Shown: positions 20,717 through 29,858 of the stretch, one piece after another
Numbering within the stretch: the first letter of the stretch is position 1
Layout: every line of letters starts with the position of its first letter
Position numbers and translations under genes: made by a program
Assembly (NCBI GenBank): GCA_004802725.1
Contig: SGPM01000331.1
Location: 1 to 29,858, forward strand
Direction of reading: 5' to 3'
Source of the DNA: Antrodiella citrinella
Taxonomy: Eukaryota > Basidiomycota > Agaricomycetes > Polyporales > Steccherinaceae
Length of the DNA stretch: 29,858 nucleotides
Notes under the pieces: generated by a model
Database searches by the model: none
What the model saw: only the letters and a program-made list of their open reading frames with translations
What the model was told of the DNA's origin: nothing

Positions 20717-23509
20717 ATGCCCCCGAGGAAGAAGATCACTGCCGACGCGTCGGCCTCTGTTCAGCCTACGCGCACAAGCGCAAGGAACCAAGCTAAGGTC
20801 CAAGCTACTGTCGCTGCCAGTGCACCAGCACCAACTCCTACAGCCACAACTAGCGCGCCAAAGGCTCAAGTCAAAGCACCAGCTTCTAATGCGAAAGCAG
20901 CTTCGAAGGCCAAGGTTCCTGTGTCCAGGGGGAAGGGAAAACGTCTTCACAACGAAGACGACGAAGACGAAGATAAGCCTGAGGCGAAGAAGGTCAAATC
21001 TGATGACAAAGTCGACGACAGCGACGACGAGCCTGCCCCGGCTCCCAAGAAAATGGTAAGTCCTTGACAGTATGTCATGTTACCATGGCTCATCATGAGG
21101 TTTCCAGGTGACAGTCGTCAAACGTGGCGCTGCTCCCGTCGACCCGTGCTCTGGAAACGTCGGTGAGTGTCGTACTTGCAACATTTGCGGTCAGTGTAAC
21201 TAATTGTGGATATGCTCAGATACCCATCAAGTCCTCTCTACCAGCGATGGCGTTTGGGACGCGATGATGAACCAGACAGATGTCGGCGCGAACGCCAACA
21301 AGTGCGTCATCGTCTTTACTGTCTGTCCATCTTCCCAGCTGATATTCACTTCGTCCTAGATTCTACGTGATTCAAGTCGTGCATCCTATTGGCAATGACA
21401 ACAGCTGCACTCTGTTCACGCGATGGGGTCGTGTTGGCGAAAATGGTCAGCAGCAGAGGAAGGTCAGGGAGCATCTAAACCATCGTTTCCTTCAGTCACA
21501 CTAACCTTTGTGATAGGGTCCGTTCTCTTCCTCAGTAGCTGTCGCTGAGTTCAAGAAACAATTCAAGGCAAAGACATCTACAAATTGGGAACAGCGTCAT
21601 GGAATGGCCACCAAGAAGGGTGAGTATCGCCATATGTCCTATTTACCGGTGTTGATTTTCATCATACAGGAAAGTACACTTGGCTTGGTGCGTTGTCCAA
21701 CTTGATGCAGACTATCCCACAGGTCTAATATTCCGCAGAACGTGATTTTGAGGAAGACGAACCTGACAAAGCTGATAGTAACGGTGGAGGATCCTCTGGT
21801 GCTGCCTCCAAGGAGCCGGAAAATATCCCCGATTCTGCTCTCGCCGACGAAGTCCAGGTAAATAGACAATTTCGTGGTTTATCACCGCACTCTGAGACAT
21901 TGCTTTCCAGGAATTATGCAGAATTATTTTTTCCACGAAGTGTGTGTTTTGAGCTACGATACCTGTCTACTTTCACCGACCAGTTTTTCTATAATAGGTT
22001 CATCGACGCTCATTTGTCGTCTATGAACTACGACGCGAACAAGCTACCTCTGGGAAAACTTGCCAAAGGTACCATCCTGAATGGATTCGCCGCTTTGAAG
22101 GTGCGACCACTGTTGCACTGTCTACGTCGTCTCTGACATGGGGATAGACCTTGTCGGAAGTCATTTCAAACCCTGGTAGTGCCACCGCGACGCAGATGGG
22201 AGGGTATCGTAAAGCCGTTGAGGATCTTACTGGTCGATACTATTCGTACGTATATCGCTGTTGTAAGAAAGGAAGTTACATTCTAAATATTTGTACCCAG
22301 CATCATTCCACACGTATTTGGTAGGAATAGGCCGACGGTGATTGACAGTGCCGTTCTTCTCAAGAGGGCAGGTAGCCTTTTTTTTTTACTTTCGTTCCAA
22401 ATATTGACCACCAGCCTTACAGGAACTCGATCTGGTCGACGCCCTCGGAGACATGGAAATCGCTTCGAAGTTGATCTCCTCCAGCGTTCTCACCGACGAC
22501 TCTGGGAAAGCCCTAAATCCTATCGATGCCCACTTCAAATCTCTTCGTCTTACCAACATGGAGCACCTCGTCAAAACCAGCCAGGAATTCAAAGGGTTGG
22601 AGGCATATGCCCGTGATACCCATGGCAGCACGCATTCTTACAATGTGCAGCTGCTCAATGCGTACAGGGTGGAGAGGCAGGAGGAGACGGACGCGTGGAA
22701 TAAAGCTGGGTTTGACGGGCTGAAGGATGGCGAACGGCTTTTGCTGTGGCATGGATCGAGGACGACAAATTTTGCGGGTATCTTGAAACAAGGGTTGAGA
22801 ATCGCGCCACCGGAAGGTCAGTATCGTTTCCTCGACTTTAAGGGAACCTTTGCTCATAATCTTTCATGCAGCTCCTGTGACTGGTATGCGGCCTTGTTCG
22901 TGTCCACTTTATGATTTTGATCTGATCATTATTTCTTAGGCTACATGTTCGGAAAGGGTGTCTACTTTGCAGACGTACGCTCTCAGCTTTGTGTCCAACT
23001 CTTTTAGAAACTGACCTCACTCTTTGTAGATTATCACCAAGTCTGCTGGATATTGCTACGCCCAGTAAGCAACTCGATTCGTTCGCTCTCGCATTTTATC
23101 AATAATAACATGCTTCTACCTTACTACAGCCTCAGTAATGGCACCGGTCTTTTGCTCCTCTGCGAAGTCGCCGTCAAACCCTTCTACGAGCTTAACAACG
23201 CCAGCTACAACGCGGCTCAGGACTCGCGCGCCGCAGCGTGCCGTGCTACGAAGGGTGTAGGCCGTTATCGGCCTGGAGCGTGGCAGGACGCAGGCGATAC
23301 TTTGGAGAACGAGACCCTCACGGGCGTGCACATGCCCCATGGAAAGTTGGAGGATGGCAAGGATACGACGGCGTTGATGTATAACGAGGTGAGCATGATG
23401 TTATTTCGCGAAGGTTCCATGAAGCTGACACATGCCTGTTTGCTCGTAGTACATCGTGTATGACCCGGCGCAAATCCGAGTGAGGTACTTGCTAATGGTC
23501 AAAATGTGA
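20717..23509 (+). CDS. PARP: Poly(ADP-ribose) polymerase, WGR + PARP regulatory + catalytic domains (PARP2/3-like)
   Basis: Uses NAD+ to add ADP-ribose to proteins, typically at DNA breaks. Seventeen exons: 20717-21055, 21108-21162, 21220-21301, 21360-21462, 21517-21619, 21670-21687, 21739-21857, 21911-21939, 21998-22100, 22148-22245, 22301-22371, 22415-22816, 22872-22883, 22940-22974, 23030-23064, 23130-23388 and 23450-23509. They total 1923 nt (640 residues) without a phase conflict. Residues 1-113 are a disordered Ala/Pro/Lys-rich tail with acidic runs and nuclear-signal-like KKVK. The WGR domain has RWGRVGENG with W181-G-R. The helical regulatory region includes LPLGKLAKGTI. The catalytic fold shows WHGSRTTNFAGIL, KGVYFADIITKSAGYCY and NEYIVYDPAQIRVRYL, giving the triad His486, Tyr520, Glu621. 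The retained Glu predicts chain elongation. No zinc fingers or BRCT domain precede the WGR, unlike PARP1 or ascomycete PrpA. Exons 6 (18 nt) and 13 (12 nt) are micro-exons. Confidence 0.96.
22872..22883 (+). other. 12-nt micro-exon in the PARP catalytic domain
   Basis: Bounded by CATGCAG and GTATGC. It supplies the residues of APPE-APVTG-YMFGKG that link the donor-loop helix to the catalytic Tyr strand. Without it the frame stays open but four conserved residues are lost. Confidence 0.85.
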
Positions 23510-25294
23510 ATGGTGTTGCCCGGTTGTTCTGTTGTTCCTATGTACATTAGAGTCGTCTGTTCTGATTTTTAGCTGGTCTGCTTGCTGTCGTTCTGCTCTG
23601 TTTTAATTTTGCAATCTGGTTTTGTTTTCTATCGTAGGTCTCCGCTTGCTGTGAACCCCGGCAAAGTCCGAAAGACTTTGCACCTGCTTTGCACCACTGG
23701 CAGTACCGCTACTCTCAAGTATCTCTCTTATCATCTCTTTTCATTTCTCACTTTGACCAATTGCCGATGAGCTACTCATCGGGATTTCTCGAGAGTTTCA
23801 TGCGTCTCTACATCACAAATATGAAAGTCACAGCCTTGGACAGAATAAGGAAACGTGGCGAGATCGTCTGCAGACGAGCAAACCGGCGGTCTTAGGTATG
23901 CCGTCCTCGTCTTGTCCATCGATAAACATATGGCTGTGTTTACTGTTACAGTCTACTGAATGTATTCCACACGAAAGATGAAGATGATGTATGCTGTGTT
24001 TGGCGGCTAGACGTATTTTGTCCGACAGACTACTGGTGTATTCGTTCCACTACGGTATGTTGTGGGCCGATGAAGGGAGGCTGTGCCTCCCTTCCCCCAA
24101 AAAAGAAGGTTCTCAAATCAACGCGGACTGGTGGATACAAGACGTTTCTAATATTTCGAGACTAAGGATTGTCTTCGTAACAGGGGATGTGACACTGCAC
24201 GACTTGAAAAAGTCTTGTATGAGCTGCGTCGGGCTTGCGGACCTTGACATTGCTTCGGAAAAGACTTGATGCTCGGGCGTTTGAGGAAAACATATAACAG
24301 TGCGTCAATCATTCATCGAAAAGCTGTACCAACGTCTCATGGGTCTACGAATATGGTGTTATGAAGCTACCGGACGCTCCCTAGTCTTTACGCCCGCCTA
24401 TGCACGAGGTTTGCGCGTGGTATTCCCAGTACCCTCTTCTGTACCGAGGCCGTGTTTGTCTGATATAGCCCGACTGGGGGGAAATCATCTTAGAACTCGT
24501 CACGGAAGGCCAGCGCTCCTGTTCGTGACTCATGCATTTCGAATCCCGATGTCTTGCAGGCTGGTATCCTCCACTGCAACGTCGACATCGCTATGAGTTA
24601 CTTGCTTTGAACTTTTTGCTTTGAATGTGGTTACAATCTTTATACACGGCAGGTGTGTGGTAGGTGACTTACAATATCTACTAAAAACATTCCAAGCTCT
24701 CAGCTCTCGGTGAATCTCCCCTTTCACCCTTCCTTATGGAGTCTATCAGCAGGATACTGTATAACTTTCGACATGCAGTGTGACACCGTTTCTGTCCTCG
24801 CAGAATTTATTGTGCGCTCGCAAGGTCCCCACAAAAGAACTATATAACATAATGTCAGACTTCAGTGCGTCAGCGACCTCCTCTTCTCCCTCATATTCCT
24901 GACCCTTATTACCAGGTCAAGTTTGTTTCCTCGGCACGTCAACTTAAAGTATACACGTACCCCATCTGGGAACGCCCATGTAACGTTAACTTCCAGGTAA
25001 GCTTGTCACTTGACGGGCAAGGGTGTATATCAGGATGATCACTGCAGTCCCCACCCCATGTACATCCTCTCTCACCACCCATAAAGTCGTGCATTGACAT
25101 TTCCCCTCCCCATCCCATCCCCTCCAGAGCGATCTACGCCATCCCCTCGAGATCGTGTTGCAATTTCTCGGACGTCGTCTTCAGATCAAGTACGACGATC
25201 AAGAGGTAAGCACGATGAACAGGCTAAACATCGATCACTCCTGACACTCATCTCTTTGCGCAAGTCTCAGCTGTGTGTCGCGGCGTCGCCATTC
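23510..25294. other. Gene-poor stretch between PARP and the F-box-like gene
   Basis: About 1.8 kb. The first few hundred bases are likely PARP 3' UTR and spacer. Frames at 23991-24269 and 24300-24596 have no recognisable domain. A TATATAA at 24841-24847 is followed by a pyrimidine-rich stretch (about 24890-24910), which resembles a core promoter but lies about 450 bp before the next ATG. The open frame of the F-box gene extends upstream to 25094 without an ATG. Confidence 0.5.
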
Positions 25295-26689
25295 ATGGCA
25301 GAATCCTTGGTACCAGACGGGATCCCCACCGAAATCTGGGACAGGATAATTGATTCTGTCTGGGATAATTCCTCCATCGTCATCAACAATCGCAGAACTG
25401 GCTCTCGCTACAAGTTAAGAGATGACGACATACACGGCAGAGAATGCAGGTCAAACCTTCTCTCGTGCTCGTTGGTATGCCGTGCTTGGGTCTTGCGATG
25501 TCGCTACCACCTTCTTGAGGTTGTGACCTTGCGCACATCTACAAGTCTTGATCTTTTCATCCGATACTTGGACTCCCCGAGTCTTTGTTCTCGCGTCAAA
25601 CGCCTCGTGATTGACTGCAGAGATGGCGCCGATCAATCCTGGGTGACCATGGTCCCTATCCGTCTTCGTTGCCGACTCATCAACGCATCCATGATCGCTC
25701 TCCTCGCTTTCGACCTCGCCAAAGCACACTACCGCTTTTTTCAAGCGTTTGCTTTGTTTGCACCACTACAGGACCTTATCTTGCACCGTGTTCAGTGCTC
25801 TCATCGTCGTCAGATCAGGCAACTTGCCTCCGTCACTCGTGCCCAATTTATTGGGGTGCACGAAAATTACACCGGCCATGAAGACACAAGTCATTCCAAT
25901 CCCTTATGTTTTCGAGGGCGCCATTTGACAGATCTATGGCTCCCCATGTCATGGAGTAAGCTTAGCCGTATATCTCGTTACTGGGTCCTTCCTCCCGCGT
26001 TGTCTAAGGTCTGCTTCACGCTTATGCCAAATCTGGGCTCGGAGCGCTACCCCGCGACAGGCATGTCTGGGTGGAACGTCTTCCGCGATATTGTGCAGCT
26101 GTTCGAGCAGCTTTGTGCACGCATTCCCCGGTCGGAGCCCGTCGATATAGAGGTGTGGAGTGGTGATGGGGCCTTGACGGTAGCCTTGACTAGGAAATGG
26201 ATTGACTGTGAGTAAATATGTTCACATCGTAGAGGCATCGCAGACTTGACAAAACGATTCCTTGGCCATATCAAAGATGGAGCACTCACTATGGTGCCGT
26301 CACACGAAGAGCGTTCTTTTCAGTTCGATATTCCTGCTTCCGACATTTTCACGTATGTGCCGAGCATGTTGTCACTCGTGGCCTCGGCTCGTTTCGACTT
26401 CGTCGGAATCGGGACCACAGTGACAGACAATGACCCCTCCTTCTATTCTCCCCACACTTGGACCCTGATCGACAATGCTCTCGATCAGCCCTCATATTCT
26501 GATCTGAAAAGTACGTCGTTGTGGTTCGAATTCGGTGAAGATGAAAATCAGGTCAAAGTGCACCCACGGGAGAAATTACCGTCTGAATACAAGTGCATCG
26601 TCGAACTGGGAGGGGTTCTACTTCCGAAGCTGGCTACCAGGTCGCTCACACCATTATGTGGAAGGAAAATATGCGGATATCATTGGTAA
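25295..26689 (+). CDS. F-box-like protein (agaricomycete-expanded family)
   Basis: Possible substrate adaptor of an SCF ubiquitin ligase. Exons 25295-26207 and 26244-26689 give 452 residues; the intron is unusually short at 36 nt. The start MAESLVPDGIP is chosen because the open frame upstream has no ATG and the F-box follows at once. The F-box reads GIPTEIWDRIIDSVWD (about residues 9-24) and continues after an insert as LLSCSLVCRAWVLRCRYHL. The remainder, with ALFAPLQDLILHRVQCS, resembles the loosely repeated leucine-rich strands of fungal F-box proteins. The 3' end is doubtful. Just before the stop, another frame reads EGFYFRSWLPGRSHHYVEGK and would splice from 26685 to 26763 and end at 26800 with FCDYFAWKSHG. 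Joining the two frames needs a one-base change near the gggagggg run at about 26608-26616. Partners are unknown. Confidence 0.65.
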
Positions 26690-26800
26690 GTCTTCATTTA
26701 TGTATTGCTCCTCTTTTGCGTCTGACAATGCCAACTCATCGTTACGACGTTATTTAATATAGCGTTCTGTGATTATTTCGCGTGGAAGTCTCATGGGTAG

Positions 26801-28108
26801 GGTTGTCGTTCGAGCTGGAAGCATATACCTGCACAGTCGTGCCAGGGTAGAAAAGGATACTCGTTCGAAGGTACCTTACTTTCATATGTCAGCTTGACAT
26901 GTACTAGTATTGACCTCACAGGCGTTGAACGCTGATGCAGATGGCTCGGACTCACCGTGAGAAAACAACCAGTCACCGGGCGCTTCTCCTTTCCCTTCTC
27001 TCTCTTCAGCCATTCTATCTCAGAGTCTCTCTCTCTCTGCTGTGCAATCCATCCCATATCACGACTCGTTTCAGCTCCTCATCACTTATTCCTTCTTTCG
27101 CTCGCGCTCTCCTGTGAACCTCTGACTTCAAACTCCCTGACACTTGTCTCGCCACACTCTACCTTCATGCCAATATGTTTCGACAGATTATTCACCGTCT
27201 CAAAATCCCCCAATCGTTCGTTCATTTCACATATTTTGGACACCCAAGTAATTCACTGAATGATAGCACCTATAGCACCTTCTGTAGTCTTCCTAGACTC
27301 TGTTCAAGTGCAACTTCGAGTTCGGGTCCCAAGCAGAGGTGTTGTTGCTACGATCCAAACCCATCTTGGATATTTACGACGTCACTACAAACGATAATGT
27401 CGTTTCATTCCTGAATACGAAATCTCGAGAACGTTTTTCCACTTCCGGACGATGTTGGAATCTCGCAGAGAGCTCTCGGGAGATGCTTCGAAGCGCCGGC
27501 ATCCACAGGTGTTCGAGGACACCTTCTACGTCGATTTCCGTACGTAGGGCAACCCTAGACAATATCTCCCAACTAAGCATGTTCGCCAGCCTCCATGAAT
27601 GAGCTCGGTTGGTCTTACTTCTCTGCTTGATGAGTTGAAGTGTATCGCTGTTTCGTGTTATGGATGGTGGTACTATACAGTATGCATTGGCAACGACACA
27701 TGTCGAATAACCTGGTTGTCCTGCAACTTTTCATCTTCTGCCTATCAACACAACCTTCCCTGCGTGAAGCAGTGATATTGAGTTCATATTGAAGAGAAAT
27801 ATCAAGCGGAATGTTGCTCACCGTTCATGATGCAATGAGAAACTGAATGTCAGAAGCGGGTACCGTCAGGGAGAATTCGCCTCGACGGAAAGGGTACACA
27901 ATTTGCCTCTCTTTGTCGATAGTCTTCCATGACTTCTCTACATCTGCTTATACCCTGTGTCGACGTCCCAAATATCTGCGTCAATGCGCAGGACAGGGTA
28001 TCGATCGTGCTTCCTTTGGCCACTACGATGGCGGAGGGGTGTGGTGGCGGACGAGCATCAATGATCTCGAAGGGAAGCGAGATATAATGTTGACATGGTG
28101 TATGGGTG
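26801..28108. other. Gene-poor stretch downstream of the F-box-like gene
   Basis: About 1.3 kb. A CT-rich, partly microsatellite stretch lies at about 26980-27055. Frames at 27175-27414 and 27339-27602 (plus) and 27850-28179 (minus) have no domain I recognise. I could not assemble a longer spliced gene from them. Confidence 0.45.
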
Positions 28109-28437
28109 TCAACGTCGTAGAATGATCGGCATTTTGCATCTCCCAGCATATATGCGCACGCTGCGCAAATGAGCATCATCGTCCAACAACTCCATCCATG
28201 ATATATTCGTAGTAATGAGGGAGACTGTTGGCAGCGGAGTTGTCGCGAACTCGTTGATGAGCTTACGCTAGAGAGCGCATGGAAAGAAGTGGGTTAACGG
28301 GGATGGTCAGAGAGTGCCACTGCACTTACGATGGAAGGAGGTGTGACGGGAATGAAGGGGACGGGGACGTCCATGAGGTAAACGACCCATTCGCCACAAA
28401 TGAGCGATGCGTGTGGATAAATTAAGAATAAGGACAT
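28109..28437 (-). CDS. Hypothetical small protein, two exons
   Basis: Exons 28437-28330 and 28267-28109 on the minus strand join in phase 0 to 88 residues; the 62-nt intron has good GTAAGT and CTCTCTAG ends. The protein begins MSLFLIYPHASLICGEWVVY, has a Pro/Val-rich block (DVPVPFIPVTPP), then an acidic WMELLDDDAH segment, and ends in RR. An in-frame stop lies upstream of the ATG, and a TATA-like element stands about 115 bp before it. I do not recognise the family, see no signal peptide that is clearly cleavable, and cannot exclude that this is a fragment of a decayed gene. The support is splice signals, frame closure and promoter position only. Confidence 0.35.
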
Positions 28438-28549
28438 ACCCAGAAGGAGTGGGACACATGATAGACTTCAAAGAGCGTATGGAGTTTCTGCTTGGTGAAG
28501 GTGCGAAATTGAGGTGGCGAGGAAGAAGAGGAAACTAGGTGCGAGGCAG

Positions 28550-28556
28550 TTTATAA
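28550..28556 (-). promoter_or_regulatory. TATA-like element upstream of the 88-residue ORF
   Basis: TTATAAA on the minus strand, followed by a pyrimidine-rich stretch (tttcctcttcttcctcgcc) before the ATG at 28437. The arrangement fits a fungal core promoter. Confidence 0.35.
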
Positions 28557-29858
28557 CAGAGGCAGAGCGCGCCCACAACCATGAAACATCCCAAAGATGG
28601 CCTAAATGGTGCCGATCCATCTACCATACTCTAATGACTCCATCCCGGTACAACGACTAGTCTTTGCGTTGATGTTCGGAGCATTTTGTGCCGAACATGG
28701 ATGGAATACAGTCGAAAACCGGAGGGCAATCAGAGCAGTGGTCATATACAGGGCAGAGTTTGATCTGGAGTGTAGGATTCTTCAACTTGATACGTCGTAT
28801 TTCGTGGTGGAGGCGTAGAGGCAGACGACCTTGACTTCGCGCTGATGTTTGCGCCATGGCTGAGGGGCGAACGCCGATCGGAAAGGGGCCGCGGCCGTAA
28901 CGAAAGTATGTGATAAGGCGCGCAGTGTTCGGAGAGACTTGCTAGCCAAAATCGTGGAAGAAAGTACGAGTAGTGTTGCGTGTTTGTCAAAAAGGCATCG
29001 CCATAATGAAAGCAAGGACGCACTTTGGCAGACGCGGACTCTGCAAATCTGGATAACACATCTAATCACGAGATGCCCGCATCTCAAGCTCGACATCTCT
29101 GCAGATGGGAAATCGCCAGCTCATGTACGCCAGTAGTGGAGAGCAGGATGCGCCGATGGTGAGGTCGATGGACGTTCAAGACAACCTCTGAGAGTGCAAG
29201 GAGACGATGCTAAGACCATCTCATAATTTGTGCACGATCATGCGACGGTCGAGCTTGGGCCTCCCAAGCTGAAAGTCATTGTCGCAGATAAAAAATACAA
29301 GGACTCTGCGAAAACGATGCTGTAGACAATGGTCAGTACGCGAGACTAGCCATGCTGGACATACGATGAAAGATTATTGTTGCTCCAAAGAGGATTCGAA
29401 GGACCAATGAGGCTGACCGGGCAGATGTTCAGTAGTTCACAACCGTGACGAAGTCAGCCCCAGTACTCGTAACTGCGGCGACAACGATTCTGTCTTCGTG
29501 GGCCGATCCCTATGGTTGAAGAAGGATTGAAAAGACTATGGATAGCTCACAGAACATCTACCTGTCGTTGCAATACTTGAGATGGTCAAACGTGCTTGTT
29601 GCATGACCAAAACTCTCTGAATTTTGCATTTGTCGGACAAGGGTAGGCAAAGTTGGTAAACTTCAACCAAGGGGCATCCTGGCGAGCTAGCGCTGAAAAG
29701 TACCCCAGTAGTAGTGGTACCCAACTAAGTGCTCGGGGTCCTGGAAGACACTTTTAAGACCTGTTTTCAGTCAATGTTGTCTGAATACCTCAATTCCCAT
29801 GCAATTTACTATGGCGTTGTGCTGCTATGCTTGAGAGGCATTTCCCCCTCAATCCGAG
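28557..29858. other. Right end of window, no supported gene
   Basis: About 1.3 kb with only short open frames in conflict with each other on both strands (for example 28742-29059 minus and 28939-29136 plus). No domain, RNA gene or repeat was recognised. A gene whose body lies beyond the right edge could reach in here unseen. Confidence 0.5.

Overview
The window is nuclear DNA from a filamentous basidiomycete, most likely an agaricomycete. The genes are broken up by many 45-65 nt GT...AG introns with CTRAY-type branch sites, some exons are only 6-18 nt long, and both strands are used without operons. The gene set (Dnmt2, a MYND-finger family, a COMT-like O-methyltransferase with many introns, a WGR-PARP, an F-box protein) also fits. 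All identifications come from reading translated motifs; no database search was possible.

Layout. Positions 1-7649 form a near-palindromic block: a MYND-finger gene (minus, cut by the left edge), the mitochondrial Fe-S assembly gene ISA1 (minus), the tRNA methyltransferase Dnmt2 (plus), and a second MYND-finger gene (plus). The two MYND genes are inverted paralogues. Their outer 480 bp are almost identical, intron included, while the rest has diverged, which points to gene conversion. Positions 8175-10287 hold a 12-exon O-methyltransferase (minus). A stretch of about 2.2 kb without recognisable genes follows, with a 23-bp tandem repeat. A small secreted-peptide gene with a Kex2-like site lies at 12502-12713. 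Two identical tRNA-Ile(AAU) genes in opposite orientation (13335 and 17415) flank a Vid30/Gid1/RanBPM-type scaffold gene (14199-17117). An aldehyde dehydrogenase (minus, 17986-19860) and a PARP2/3-like poly(ADP-ribose) polymerase (plus, 20717-23509) diverge from an 856-bp spacer. An F-box-like gene (25295-26689 or 26800) and a possible 88-residue protein (28109-28437, minus) lie in the otherwise gene-poor right end.

There is no obvious single pathway. The genes are mostly housekeeping: Fe-S assembly, tRNA m5C methylation, the GID ubiquitin ligase, NAD(P)-dependent aldehyde oxidation and NAD-consuming ADP-ribosylation. They are mixed with fast-evolving fungal families (MYND, F-box, secreted peptide, O-methyltransferase). 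The points most worth a second look are the inverted MYND pair with its conversion tract, the Pro-Ser-Cys catalytic motif in Dnmt2, the chain of micro-exons, and the putative Kex2-released cysteine peptide.
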